Assembly (NCBI RefSeq): GCF_019947135.1
Contig: NZ_JAGSHT010000003.1
Span: forward strand, 186,001 to 250,000
Length of the DNA stretch: 64,000 bases
Direction of reading: 5' to 3'
Origin: Occultella gossypii
GTDB lineage: Bacteria > Actinomycetota > Actinomycetes > Actinomycetales > Beutenbergiaceae
Shown: one piece after another, positions 7,102 to 15,299 of the stretch
How positions within the stretch are numbered: the first letter of the stretch is position 1
How the letters are laid out: every line of letters starts with the position of its first letter
Made by a program: the position numbers and the translations under genes
The notes under the pieces: model-generated
The model's input: the letters and a program-made list of their open reading frames with translations, nothing else
Database searches by the model: none
Told to the model about the DNA's origin: nothing

Positions 7102-7365
7102 GTGACCACGCTGAGCGAGCGGCGCACCGCCCCACACGAGGTCCGCGTCACGCGGGTGGCGATCGCGACCGGCGCCTCGGCGGAGCGCGCCACCGAACTC
7201 GTGGCACACGAGGACCTGCTCCGTGCCGACATCTCCCGCCGGCTCTACGACTGAGATCCCAACAACGAGGAGTACTACGACCTCGTCATCAACACCGGCA
7301 CGTTCACCTACGAGCATGTTGTGGACCTGATCATCGAGGCCTACCGGCACAAGTACCCGGTGTGA
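7102..7365 (+). pseudogene. Remnant of a cytidylate-kinase-like gene, in-frame stop and missing 5' part
   Basis: Reading from GTG 7102, one frame encodes ERATELVAHEDLLRADISR..LYD, a TGA at 7252-7254, then in the same frame DPNNEEYYDLVINTGTF, TYEHVVDLIIEAYRHKYPV and a stop at 7365. This matches the C-terminal part of the cytidylate-kinase-like P-loop family (PF13189 type; DLVINTG is its hallmark). The N-terminal half with the Walker A motif is absent upstream. Both the truncation and the internal stop point to a decaying gene. A selenocysteine or readthrough product is unlikely without the N-terminus. Confidence 0.72.
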
Positions 7366-7500
7366 CCGAGCCTCCGCGGGAAGGCACCGGGGGAGGGTGT
7401 CCGGCGTCACCCCGAGTGAGCGGGGATCCGACGGACGCACGGGACCATCCGCGTTAGCGTGCGAGAACGACGTTCCGACCAGCTGAAGAGGCCCACGACG

Positions 7501-7875
7501 ATGATCGACTTCGCCAACGCGACCTACGCCAAACTCTCCCCGTGGGCCAACGGGGACGCCGCCTCAGAACTCAGCGGCATTCTCCTGAAGGACGAGCAGA
7601 TCTACCTCGCGTTCAAGGGAATCCGCGACTCGGTGACCTTCACGAGCAAGCGTCTGGTCGCGTTGAACGTGCAGGGCATCACGGGCAAGAAGAAGGACTA
7701 CACGTCGCTGCCGTACAGCAAGATCCAAGCGTTCTCGGTCGAGACTGCCGGCACCCTGGACCTCGACTCCGAACTTGAGCTCTGGTTCAGTGGCCTCGGC
7801 CGCGTGAAGCTCGAGTTCGCTCGCGGCGTGGACATCCGGAGCATCGGGCAGTTGATCGGCGATCACGTCCTCTGA
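7501..7875 (+). CDS. PH-domain (bPH/PF08000-type) protein
   Basis: 124 residues, starting at the ATG after GAAGAGG; the open frame extends 14 codons further but lacks a ribosome site there. ILLKDEQIYLAFKGIRDSV, FTSKRLVALNVQGITGKKKDYTSLPYSKI and GTLDLDSELELWFSGLGRVKLEF fit the bacterial PH fold of the YvbH/DUF1696 group, with no membrane segment. The molecular role is unknown; such proteins form oligomeric rings. It is followed 15 bases after its stop by the dispersed palindrome described below. Confidence 0.85.
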   Translation: MIDFANATYAKLSPWANGDAASELSGILLKDEQIYLAFKGIRDSVTFTSKRLVALNVQGITGKKKDYTSLPYSKIQAFSVETAGTLDLDSELELWFSGLGRVKLEFARGVDIRSIGQLIGDHVL

Positions 7876-7890
7876 GGGCCTCACACCCGG

Positions 7891-7906
7891 CGCTTCCGCG
7901 GAAGCG
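7891..7906. repeat. Dispersed palindrome CGCTTCCGCGGAAGCG, copy 1
   Basis: A perfect 16-bp palindrome 15 bp after the PH-protein stop codon. As RNA it would fold as a GC-rich stem with a CGCG loop. Other copies are at 8005, 30333, 33324 and 50528. Confidence 0.85.
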
Positions 7907-7934
7907 CAGAGTCCCCTCGCGTCCGCACACTGGC

Positions 7935-7965
7935 TGAGTCAGAGGTTCTCAGGTGAGTCAGAGGT
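7935..7965. repeat. Direct repeat TGAGTCAGAGGT x2
   Basis: Two exact 12-bp copies at 7935-7946 and 7954-7965, 19 bp apart start to start, between two copies of the dispersed palindrome in the gap between convergent genes. No function can be assigned. Confidence 0.6.
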
Positions 7966-8004
7966 CCGCAGAGTTCTAACTCACCCGCACCCCTCTGTCT
8001 CGCC

Positions 8005-8022
8005 ACGCTTCCGCGGAAGCGT
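8005..8022. repeat. Dispersed palindrome, copy 2 (18-bp perfect arm)
   Basis: ACGCTTCCGCGGAAGCGT, 18 bp perfect palindrome, ends 7 bp before the stop codon (complement) of the phosphodiesterase-like gene on the minus strand. Together with copy 1 it brackets the convergent intergenic region. Confidence 0.85.
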
Positions 8023-8028
8023 GCCGCT

Positions 8029-8868
8029 CTACTCGGACAGGAACGCCTCGAGGGCCGCGAGATCATCGGTGTTGATGTGATCCACTCCGGCGGCCACCAG
8101 TTCGGCCCAGACGGCGTCGCGCTCGGGACCCGCCACGTCAGGCGTGGCCCAGAACCGGACCCGGTAGCCGGCCGCGTGCGCGGTCTCGACGTAGGCGTGC
8201 AACTCGGCCCGTTCGTCCACCGGCATCTCGCCGACGCCGTTCCAGGAGAACAGCTGGGTCCAGTTGTGGCTGACCAACGCCATCAGGGCGGGCGACAGGC
8301 CCGACGTGAGGTCGCTCGCCCGGCCGTCGTAGAAGCTGAACCGGTGCTCGGCCGCCGCCATCGTCGCCAGCGGCCGGTTCCCACTGATCACCGCGGTGAC
8401 CGGGCCGGGCAGGACCCGGCCGCGGACGTAACGGGTCACGAGCTGCCGGTGCTCGGCGAGCTCGGCCTCGATGGCGGCCCAGGTGGACTCCGACTCGGAC
8501 TTGATGTCGATCAGCAGCTGCAGGCTGCCGTCCCAACCCGGGTAGACCGACCGGCCCTGTCCGCCGCGGAACAGGTCGGTGAGCGGGTCGAGGTAGAGGC
8601 TCGCCAGCGTGCGCTCCTCGTCGACGTCCGCCAGGTCGTGGGCGACGAGCAGCTCGCCGTCGACCAGCCAGACGTCCGCCTCGACGCTGGTGAAGCCGTG
8701 GGAGAGCGCGTCGAGCAGCGGGCGCTCGTGCTCGTAGTCGTTGTGTGCGTGGGCGGCGTCGAGCGGGTCGCCCAGGTCCACCGGCGCGGGCGGCGCAGCG
8801 CTGGCGGCGGTGCCGGCGCCGATGAGGCTGATCGTTGCGAGCAGTGCTGTGACGGTGGTGCGCTTCAC
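8029..8868 (-). CDS. Secreted PLC-like/glycerophosphodiester phosphodiesterase-like protein
   Basis: 279 residues from the GTG at 8868, preceded by GGAGGAACC. A signal peptide is clear: KRTT, then VTALLATISLIGAGTAASA-A. The mature part begins AHAHNDYEHERPLLDALSHG and continues with SVEADVWLVDGELLVAHDL, the His and acidic motifs of the GDPD/PI-PLC TIM-barrel superfamily, most like the Aim6-type branch. LLIDIKSES and the C-terminal DHINTDDLAALEAFL also fit. Likely exported, Ca2+-dependent and acting on phosphodiester headgroups; the substrate is not predictable. Confidence 0.82.
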   Translation of the reverse strand: MKRTTVTALLATISLIGAGTAASAAPPAPVDLGDPLDAAHAHNDYEHERPLLDALSHGFTSVEADVWLVDGELLVAHDLADVDEERTLASLYLDPLTDLFRGGQGRSVYPGWDGSLQLLIDIKSESESTWAAIEAELAEHRQLVTRYVRGRVLPGPVTAVISGNRPLATMAAAEHRFSFYDGRASDLTSGLSPALMALVSHNWTQLFSWNGVGEMPVDERAELHAYVETAHAAGYRVRFWATPDVAGPERDAVWAELVAAGVDHINTDDLAALEAFLSE

Positions 8869-8977
8869 GGTTCCTCCAGGGTGGGTGGGCACCAGCCAAC
8901 GGCGATGGAGCGTCGCGGGCAACCGGAGCCGGGCGTATAGCGCGTCAACGGCCGGTGAACGTGCCCCACGGGTTCAT

Positions 8978-8993
8978 TTGATAGATTCATCAA
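8978..8993. promoter_or_regulatory. Inverted repeat TTGAT-N6-ATCAA, candidate ArsR operator
   Basis: TTGAT (8978-8982) and ATCAA (8989-8993) form an AT-rich dyad, about 33 bp upstream of the regulator's GTG. It stands out from the GC-rich background. ArsR-family proteins repress from such sites overlapping their own promoter. Confidence 0.6.
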
Positions 8994-9025
8994 GTCGTCA
9001 TCCCGTTCCCGTTCAAAGGTTGGCC

Positions 9026-9373
9026 GTGCCCACCACCACGCAGACCCCCATCTACGTCGCCAAGTCGGACCTGTTCAAGGCCCTCGCGCACCCCGTGCGG
9101 ATCAGGGTCCTGGAGCTCCTGGTCGAGGGGGACAAGCAGGTCAGCGAGCTCCTCGCCGAGCTCGAGATCGAGGCCTCGCACCTGTCCCAGCACCTCGGCG
9201 TGCTGCGGCGCAAGGGCGTGGTGAGTGCGACCCGCGCGGGCAATGCCGTCCACTACACGCTCGCCACGCCCGTGGTCGCGGACCTGCTCCTGGCGGCGCG
9301 CACCTTCCTGGTGCAGACGCTCGCACCCAGCCGTGACCTGCTCGATGACCTCGAGACCGAGGGACGGGAGTGA
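9026..9373 (+). CDS. ArsR-family repressor of the SulP operon
   Basis: 115 residues from the GTG at 9026; the longer upstream frame would run through the operator. DLFKALAHPVRIRVLELL, QVSELLAELEIEASHLSQHL and LRRKGVVSATRAGNAVHYTL form a typical ArsR winged helix. The protein contains no cysteine at all, so the classic metal site (ELCVCD) is absent. It probably senses a non-metal signal or uses carboxylate/His ligands. The stop overlaps the sulP start by 4 bases. Confidence 0.92.
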   Translation: MPTTTQTPIYVAKSDLFKALAHPVRIRVLELLVEGDKQVSELLAELEIEASHLSQHLGVLRRKGVVSATRAGNAVHYTLATPVVADLLLAARTFLVQTLAPSRDLLDDLETEGRE

Positions 9374-11088
9374 GCCACTCACCGACCATGACGGTGAAGG
9401 GGATGGCGGGCTGGCTCGGCCACCTGATGATCCCGCGCCGCTCCGACTACGCCGGGCTGCGCACGAGCTGGCGCCGGGACCTGCTCGCCGGTGTCACCGT
9501 CGGGATCGTCGCCCTGCCGCTGGCACTCGGCTTCGGCGTCGCCTCCGGCGTCGGCGCCGGCGCGGGCCTGGTGACGGCGATCGTGGCCGGTGCGGTCGCG
9601 GCCATCTTCGGTGGGTCGCACCTGCAGGTGTCCGGGCCCACCGGCGCGATGACGGTGGTGCTGGTGCCGGTCGTGGCCCGGTTCGGAGCCGACGCGGTGG
9701 GCCTGATCGCGGTGATGGCCGGCGTGATCATCGTCATCATGGGCGTGCTCGGGATGGGGCGCCTGGTGTCCCTGATCCCGTGGCCGGTGGTCGAGGGGTT
9801 CACGATCGGGATCGGTATCGTGATCGCGCTGCAGCAGGTGCCGCTCGCCCTGGACCTGCCCAAGCCCGACGGCGAGAACTCGCTTCTCGTCGCGATCGAC
9901 GCTCTGCGTGTGGTCGACTGGGCGGCCGCGGCGCAGCCGCTCGCCCTTGTCGCCCTGGTGATCGCGATCATGGTCGTCACGACCCGGCTGCGCCGGAACC
10001 TGCCGGCATCGCTGATCGCCGTGGCCGCGGCAACCGTGGCCGCGCTCGTGTTCTCGATGGACGTGGACCGGATCGGCGCACTGCCGACCATCTTCGCGGC
10101 ACCCTCGCTGCCGGCCGTGGAACTGGCGGACATGCGCACCCTGCTCTCGGCCGCGCTCGCAGTCGCCGCCCTCGGTGCCCTGGAGAGCCTGCTCTCGGCA
10201 CGGGTCGCGGACGGCATGGCCGATGACATCGGCCGCACCGAGAGCAGCCGGGAACTCGTGGGGCAGGGGCTGGCGAACGTCGCGTCCGGGCTGCTCGGCG
10301 GAATGCCCGCCACCGGCGCCATCGCCCGGACGGCCGTGGCCGTGCGGGCCGGCGCCCGCACCCGGGTCTCCGCCCTGACCCACGCGGCACTGCTCGCGGT
10401 CGTCGTGCTCGTGGCCGCGCCGCTGGTGGCGCACATCCCGCTCAGCGCCCTCGCCGGGGTGCTCATCGTCACCGCCGCCCGGATGGTGAACATCCGCACC
10501 GCCCGGTCCATCCTGCGCAGCACCCGGCGTGACGGCGTCGCCCTGCTGGTCACCGTGGTGGTGACGGTCGCGTTCGACCTGATCCTCGCCGTCGAGGTCG
10601 GCGTGGCGGTGGCGGCCCTGCTCGCGCTGCGCTCCGTGTCCAAGGTGAGCGGGCTGCGACGAGAGGAGGTGCCCGCGGAGATCGGCGCGGAGCAGGAACA
10701 CGACCTCCTGCACGAGCACATCGCCGTCTACCGTTTCGACGGCGCACTGTTCTTCGGTGTCACCCGCCGGTTCCTCGACGAGCTCTCGGCCGCGGTGGAC
10801 CTGCGGGTGATCATCCTGCGGCTGTCCAGCGTCCGGCTGATGGACGCCAGTGGCGCGAACGCCCTCGCCGAGTTCATCGTGGACAAGCAGGCGAACGGCG
10901 TCACCGTCCTGCTCAAGGGGATCCAACCGGACCAGCGACGCCTCCTGGAGTCCGTCGGCGTGTTCGACTCCCTCCGGACCCGTAAGCACGTCTTCACATC
11001 GATGCCCGAGGCGATCGAGCATGCCCGCTCGCACGTGCGCCGTGAGTTGGACGGGGAGCCACCGATGGTGCCCGAACGGCGCCACTAG
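9370..11088 (+). CDS. SulP-family anion permease with STAS domain
   Basis: 572 residues. Residues 35-430 carry about 12-14 membrane helices with the SulP motifs LPLALGFGVASG, HLQVSGPTGAMTVVL and GALESLLSARVADGMA. The C-terminal STAS domain (about 445-555) includes VYRFDGALFFGVT and VRLMDASGANALAEF. Family members move sulfate, bicarbonate or dicarboxylates, usually with Na+ or H+. The coupled ArsR gene suggests regulated uptake. The substrate cannot be chosen from sequence; the name sulfate permease would be a guess. Confidence 0.93.
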   Translation: MSHSPTMTVKGMAGWLGHLMIPRRSDYAGLRTSWRRDLLAGVTVGIVALPLALGFGVASGVGAGAGLVTAIVAGAVAAIFGGSHLQVSGPTGAMTVVLVPVVARFGADAVGLIAVMAGVIIVIMGVLGMGRLVSLIPWPVVEGFTIGIGIVIALQQVPLALDLPKPDGENSLLVAIDALRVVDWAAAAQPLALVALVIAIMVVTTRLRRNLPASLIAVAAATVAALVFSMDVDRIGALPTIFAAPSLPAVELADMRTLLSAALAVAALGALESLLSARVADGMADDIGRTESSRELVGQGLANVASGLLGGMPATGAIARTAVAVRAGARTRVSALTHAALLAVVVLVAAPLVAHIPLSALAGVLIVTAARMVNIRTARSILRSTRRDGVALLVTVVVTVAFDLILAVEVGVAVAALLALRSVSKVSGLRREEVPAEIGAEQEHDLLHEHIAVYRFDGALFFGVTRRFLDELSAAVDLRVIILRLSSVRLMDASGANALAEFIVDKQANGVTVLLKGIQPDQRRLLESVGVFDSLRTRKHVFTSMPEAIEHARSHVRRELDGEPPMVPERRH

Positions 11089-11118
11089 GCCGTCGTTGCG
11101 ATGGTGCGTTCGCCCCGG

Positions 11119-11418
11119 TCAGGCGGGATCGGTGAACGAGACCGGCGTGCCGGTGGCATGGGCGTAGGCGATCTCCCTGCTCGTGGACTCGCCGATATAC
11201 CCGCCGGGGTTGACGACCAGCACCCGGTCGGCCAGGTCGATCTTGCGCAGGTGGAGGGCGTCCAGCGTGGCTTTCTGCTCGTCGGTGATCACCTCGTCCG
11301 CTTCGCCCGGCGCGACGACGATGACACCTGCGGAGGTCAGCTCACGGTTCGCCGCACGCATCTGCGCCACGAACCGGATGGAGCCGCAGATGCAGACGAT
11401 CTCAGGTCGGTCGGGCAC
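11119..11418 (-). CDS. Small nucleoside 2-deoxyribosyltransferase-like protein
   Basis: 99 residues. The start VCICGSIRF, the middle HLRKIDLADRVLVVNPGGYIGESTSREI and the end AYAHATGTPVSF match small proteins with the nucleoside deoxyribosyltransferase/TIR-like Rossmann fold. GGYIGESTSREI is the expected ligand loop containing the conserved Glu. Family members cleave or bind N-glycosidic compounds; activity here is unknown. It converges on sulP with a 30-base gap. Confidence 0.65.
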   Translation of the reverse strand: MPDRPEIVCICGSIRFVAQMRAANRELTSAGVIVVAPGEADEVITDEQKATLDALHLRKIDLADRVLVVNPGGYIGESTSREIAYAHATGTPVSFTDPA

Positions 11419-11601
11419 GCCTCAGTATGGAACACGAGCGGCGGCACCGTCGCAGGCGGGAGACGTGGCCCCAACGCGGCCCGATGGTTCCCTTCCGCGG
11501 GCAGCGCCGCTACGGTCGGGTCGTGCCGATCCGCCACGTAGTGTCCTGCCGATGAGCACACCCGAGGCTGCCGGGGCTCGGCCCGGGATGAGCCGCCGAC
11601 C

Positions 11602-12300
11602 ATGACCCGCGCGCACAGGATCCTCGTCGTGGAGGACAACGCCGACGTCAACGCACTGCTCGTCGAGACCCTCGTCGCCGAGGGGTACGAGGTATCGGGC
11701 GTGCACGACGGGCTCGCGGCCCGCCGTGCCCTCGCCGCGGGGGAGCAGGACCTGGTGATCCTGGACCTCATGCTGCCGTTCGTCGACGGATCGGTGCTCC
11801 TGGCGGAGATCCGCCGAGCCGGCGACGTACCCGTTCTGATCCTGAGCGCCAAGGACGCCGTCTTCACCAAGATCGACCTGCTCCGGCTCGGCGCCGACGA
11901 CTACGTGACCAAGCCGTTCGACCTCGGAGAGGTCGCCGCCCGCGTGGCGGTGCTGCTGCGCCGTTCCGGCCCGGCCGGCCCGGCCGCGGTCCTGACCCAC
12001 GGAGATCTGGACCTCGACCCCGCAACCGCCCGCGCCGCCGTCGCCGGCTGGCAGCTCGACCTCACTGCCACAGAGTTCCGCATCCTCCAACTGCTGCTCG
12101 AGGCGCCCGACCGGGTCCGGTCCCGCCCGGTCATCTACGAGGCGGTGTGGGGTGAGCCGTTCGTCGGTGATGACGCGGCCGTCAAGACGCACATGTCCAA
12201 CCTCCGCACGAAACTCCGGGACGCGGCCCCCGAGACCGATCCGATCGAGACCGTCTGGGGCCTCGGCTACCGATTGCGGCCGATCCTCACACAATCCTGA
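11602..12300 (+). CDS. OmpR-family response regulator of an ABC exporter cassette
   Basis: 232 residues. The receiver domain shows the acidic pair in ILVVEDN, the phosphoacceptor Asp in LVILDLMLP near residue 55 and the conserved Lys in DYVTKPFDLGE near 104. The C-terminal winged helix (about 130-228) has LDLTATEFRILQLL and TVWGLGYRL. It heads a cassette of response regulator, ABC ATPase, permease and sensor kinase. Such cassettes respond to cell-envelope antimicrobials such as bacitracin or lantibiotics. A repeat at 12296-12326 is its likely binding site. Confidence 0.93.
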   Translation: MTRAHRILVVEDNADVNALLVETLVAEGYEVSGVHDGLAARRALAAGEQDLVILDLMLPFVDGSVLLAEIRRAGDVPVLILSAKDAVFTKIDLLRLGADDYVTKPFDLGEVAARVAVLLRRSGPAGPAAVLTHGDLDLDPATARAAVAGWQLDLTATEFRILQLLLEAPDRVRSRPVIYEAVWGEPFVGDDAAVKTHMSNLRTKLRDAAPETDPIETVWGLGYRLRPILTQS

Positions 12301-12326
12301 CCTTCTCGCCCGGCGTCCTGACCTTC
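12296..12326 (+). promoter_or_regulatory. Tandem CCTGACCTTC x2 at 21-bp spacing, candidate response-regulator site
   Basis: Exact 10-bp copies at 12296-12305 and 12317-12326, two helical turns apart. The first overlaps the regulator's stop codon. A plausible -10 (TAGCGT) follows at about 12344, and the ATPase starts at 12384. OmpR-family regulators bind direct repeats of this size and spacing. Confidence 0.65.
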
Positions 12327-12383
12327 GCTGAACCTCCGCTCCCTAGCGTGTGAGATCAGCAGACAGCCACGAGGAGGAACGCG

Positions 12384-13304
12384 ATGAGCGATGACGTCCT
12401 GGTCACCCAGGGGCTCACCAAACGGTACGGCCCCGCGACGGCCGTCGACGACGTCAGCATCCGGCTCGAGCGGGGTCGCATCTATGGGCTGATCGGTGCG
12501 AACGGTGCCGGCAAGACGACCCTGATGAGGATGATCACCGGGCTGTCGCTACCGACGGCGGGCAGCATCAGCCTGTTCGGGTCCACCGCGGCCACCCCTC
12601 GGCAGCAGGATCTGGCCCGGATCGGGAGCCTGATCGAGGCTCCGGCGCTGACCGGCTCGATGACCGCTCGGCAGAACATGCACCTGCACCGGCTGCTGCG
12701 TGGTGTGCCGGACGCCTCCGTCGAGACCGAGCTGCTCGAGCTCGTCGGTCTGTCCGACACCGGACGCAAGCGTGCCGCGGACTTCTCGTTGGGGATGCGT
12801 CAACGGCTCGGGATCGCGCTCGCACTGATCTCGGACCCGGAGCTCCTCGTGCTCGACGAGCCGGTCAACGGCCTTGACCCGGTCGGGGTGGTCGAGGTGC
12901 GTCGCCTGATTCGGGACCTGGCCCGCGAGCGGGGGATCACCGTGCTGATCTCGAGCCACAACCTGCCCGAGCTGTTCCAGACGGCCACCGACTACATCAT
13001 CGTCGACCGAGGCAGCGTGAAGCGGACGCTCACGCTCGGCGAGCTCGAGGACGAGACCCAGCACTTCCTGCGCATCGAGGCGCGCGACGGCGAACGACTC
13101 ACCACCGTGCTCGAGCAGGATCTCGGCACCGAGGACTTCACCGTGATGCCGGACCGGTCGGTCCGCCTGCGATCCCATCTCGACGAGCCCGAGAAGGTGC
13201 TCCGCACCCTGGTCGCCCACGACGTCTGGCCGACCAGCTTCGCCGCCGAGGGCGAGACCCTCGAAGGCTTCTTCCTCTCTGTCATCGGAGGCCACCGGTC
13301 ATGA
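12384..13304 (+). CDS. ABC transporter ATP-binding protein (BcrA-like)
   Basis: 306 residues, starting after GAGGAGGAACGCG. Walker A is IGANGAGKTTLM near residue 37, the signature is FSLGMRQRLGIALAL near 135, Walker B is LLVLDEPVNGLDP near 155 and the switch His is in ISSHNL near 190. The C-terminal 90 residues form the extra domain typical of the BcrA/drug-exporter group. It overlaps the permease gene by 4 bases. It probably energises export of, or immunity to, a peptide antibiotic. Confidence 0.92.
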   Translation: MSDDVLVTQGLTKRYGPATAVDDVSIRLERGRIYGLIGANGAGKTTLMRMITGLSLPTAGSISLFGSTAATPRQQDLARIGSLIEAPALTGSMTARQNMHLHRLLRGVPDASVETELLELVGLSDTGRKRAADFSLGMRQRLGIALALISDPELLVLDEPVNGLDPVGVVEVRRLIRDLARERGITVLISSHNLPELFQTATDYIIVDRGSVKRTLTLGELEDETQHFLRIEARDGERLTTVLEQDLGTEDFTVMPDRSVRLRSHLDEPEKVLRTLVAHDVWPTSFAAEGETLEGFFLSVIGGHRS

Positions 13305-14083
13305 TCAATCAACTGCGCGCCGACCTGTTCACCCAACGACACTCCACCGGGTTCATCGTCTGCCTCCTCGCCGCCTGCGGCGCCGCCGCGGCCTACCTGT
13401 ACCTCCAGCATCAACTCGCGCTCGGTGGGCTGAACGCGGCGGCCGCGAACGGGGTCCAAGGGCTCAGCGACGTCATGGTCATCAACCTGCTCGGGTCCCT
13501 GCTGATCGGACTCATCGTCTCCCGCCCGTTCGAGACGAAGTCCGTCCACGACGCCCTGCTCGCCTCGAGCCGCGGGTCCTTCGTCGCCTCCAAGACGGTC
13601 GTGGCCGCACTGGCGGTGTTCCTGCTCGGTGTCCCGTACGGCATCGCCGCGCTGGTCGGCCGTGCCACCGGTCTCGAGGTCGCGCCGGCCGTGCCGACGA
13701 CCTTCGCGCTGCTCGCCGAGTCGGGTGCGGAACCGGACGCCGCGGGCGTCGGGCGGATCATCGCGGTCTCGGTGGTGGCGGCCATCCTGTACGCCGCACG
13801 CCTGGCCGTGTGCATCCCTCTCGCCATCGTGGTCAAGCGACCGATCGTGGTGATGGCTGCCGGCTTCGTGTGGGCGTTCGTGGCGGATCTGCTGGTCGGG
13901 GCCGCGGCGAAGTGGGAGGCGCTCGAGGCCATCACGCGGCTCACCCCGTACGCCCCCGACCACCTGCCGCTGCCGGACAGTTCGGGCGGCGAGCTGGTCG
14001 GCACGAGCATCGTGGCGGTCGTCTTCATCGCGCTGATGGGTCTGGTGGCCTGGCTGCTGTTGCGCCGCGCGGACATAAAGTAG
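13301..14083 (+). CDS. ABC-2 type membrane permease of the same exporter
   Basis: 260 residues with about six membrane helices. The N-terminus has the usual short amphipathic start (MINQLRADLFTQRHSTGFIVCLLAACG), then VINLLGSLLIGLIVSRPFETKSVHDALL and SFVASKTVVAALAVFLLGV, a pattern common to BcrB-like permeases. It starts within the ATPase stop codon (ATGA) and ends 28 bases before the sensor kinase gene, so all four genes form one unit. Confidence 0.88.
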   Translation: MINQLRADLFTQRHSTGFIVCLLAACGAAAAYLYLQHQLALGGLNAAAANGVQGLSDVMVINLLGSLLIGLIVSRPFETKSVHDALLASSRGSFVASKTVVAALAVFLLGVPYGIAALVGRATGLEVAPAVPTTFALLAESGAEPDAAGVGRIIAVSVVAAILYAARLAVCIPLAIVVKRPIVVMAAGFVWAFVADLLVGAAAKWEALEAITRLTPYAPDHLPLPDSSGGELVGTSIVAVVFIALMGLVAWLLLRRADIK

Positions 14084-14111
14084 GCGGCACAAGCCATCCT
14101 GGGAGGGCACC

Positions 14112-15059
14112 GTGATCGCCGTCGTCGTGATCCTCGGTGTCCTCCTGGTCGCGGCGTGCCTGTACCTGGTGCTCGTCCTGCGACAGATACGTTCGATGAC
14201 CCGTCAACTCGACCGGCGCCTCATGGGCCGCACCCGGGCGACGGTCACGATCGATCTGGTCAACGGCGATCTCGAGGCTCTCGCCACGCGCGTGAACGAC
14301 GCGATGGTGGCGGCGGAGACCGCGACCGCCCGCTCGCACCGGGATGAGCGGCAGTTCCGGGCGATGATCACCGACATCTCACACGACCTGCGCACCCCGC
14401 TGACGGCGGTGCGCGGCTACCAGCAGCTGTTGGGGCGCTCGGAGCTGGACCCGGAACAACGGGCCAGGCTCGAGGTCGCCCAGCGACACGCGGGTGAGCT
14501 CGAGAACCTGGTCGAGCGGCTCTACGAGTACACCTACCTGCTGGAGGCCGAGCCGCACCTGACTGCGGAGGAGTTCGACGCCAGCGCCCTGGTCGGCGAG
14601 GCTCTGCTCGCCGCGGTCCTTCCGCTCGAGGACGCCGGCCTCGACGTCCGCTTCGAGCCTGACGGGCCGGTGCCGGTCGTCACCGACCGGGAGAAGGTCA
14701 CCCGGATCGTGCAGAACCTGATCCGCAACGCCACCCAGCACGGCCGTGGCGTGCTCGACGTCGCGCTCGCCGCGGAGCGGGGCAGTACCGCGGCCGGCGG
14801 CGCACCCGGGACCGCGACGTCCGGCACCTGGATCACGATCACGTGTGCCAACGGCATCGAGCCGGGGGCTCAGATCGTCCCGGAGCGCCTGTTCGAGCGG
14901 TTCTACACCGCCGACCGGTCCCGGTCCGGCCGGACCACGGGCCTCGGGCTGTCCATCGTGCACGTCCTGACCCGGCAGCTCGGTGGGACCGCCTCGGCGG
15001 CCGCAGCGGACGGCCGGCTGACGCTGACGGTGCGGATCCCCAGCGGACCGACCCCGTAA
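14112..15059 (+). CDS. Sensor histidine kinase of the exporter cassette
   Basis: 315 residues. One N-terminal membrane helix (residues 1-22) and almost no extracellular part, so it may sense through the exporter, as intramembrane-sensing kinases do. The H box FRAMITDISHDLRTPL is near residue 90, N box LIRNATQHG near 205, and G boxes ERFYTADRSRSGRTTGLGLSI near 265. There is a 40-residue linker before the H box. It partners the response regulator at 11602. Confidence 0.92.
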   Translation: MIAVVVILGVLLVAACLYLVLVLRQIRSMTRQLDRRLMGRTRATVTIDLVNGDLEALATRVNDAMVAAETATARSHRDERQFRAMITDISHDLRTPLTAVRGYQQLLGRSELDPEQRARLEVAQRHAGELENLVERLYEYTYLLEAEPHLTAEEFDASALVGEALLAAVLPLEDAGLDVRFEPDGPVPVVTDREKVTRIVQNLIRNATQHGRGVLDVALAAERGSTAAGGAPGTATSGTWITITCANGIEPGAQIVPERLFERFYTADRSRSGRTTGLGLSIVHVLTRQLGGTASAAAADGRLTLTVRIPSGPTP

Positions 15060-15116
15060 CTCCCGTCAGGGAGGCGTCCGGATCCGCCGGCCGGGCGTCC
15101 GGGTTCCGTCAGGAAT

Positions 15117-15133
15117 CCCCTCTGGGGCGTTTT
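15117..15133 (+). terminator. Short hairpin with T run after the sensor kinase
   Basis: CCCC-TCT-GGGG followed by CGTTTT, 57 bp after the kinase stop. The stem is short, so it is only a candidate terminator separating the cassette from the Kdp operon. Confidence 0.35.
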
Positions 15134-15215
15134 CCGGGTGCTGAATGGATGACGGCGGTCGTCCGGACCGCTCGACGTGCCAGCCGGCACGTCGTAGTCC
15201 GATCTGGAGTTCGCT

Positions 15216-15299
15216 GTGGCTGATCTCGCCTTCGTGGCCCTGACCTGTGCGGGGTTCCTCCTGCTGGCGCTGCTGGCGCGGGGGGTGTCGAAGCCGTGA
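15216..15299 (+). CDS. 27-aa single-span membrane peptide preceding KdpF
   Basis: GTG start, preceded by CTGGAG with about 7 bases spacing. The peptide is one hydrophobic helix ([18 protein letters not shown]) ending VSKP. Its stop overlaps the kdpF start by 4 bases (GTGA), so it is translated as part of the operon. Similar tiny ORFs ending in ARGVEKL-like tails are found before kdpF in other actinobacteria (from memory). The role is unknown; perhaps it stabilises the Kdp complex or couples translation. It is far too short for routine gene callers. Confidence 0.7.
   Translation: MADLAFVALTCAGFLLLALLARGVSKP

Noticed and set aside
9379-11085. A 568-codon open frame on the minus strand antisense to sulP
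   Set aside because: Its composition (His/Asp/Gly/Arg repeats) is what the complement of a GC-rich membrane-protein gene gives; no domain, start context or neighbour supports it.
15060-15215. Possible c-di-AMP riboswitch or other leader RNA before kdp
   Set aside because: No conserved riboswitch core found; only a short hairpin at 15117-15133 is visible.
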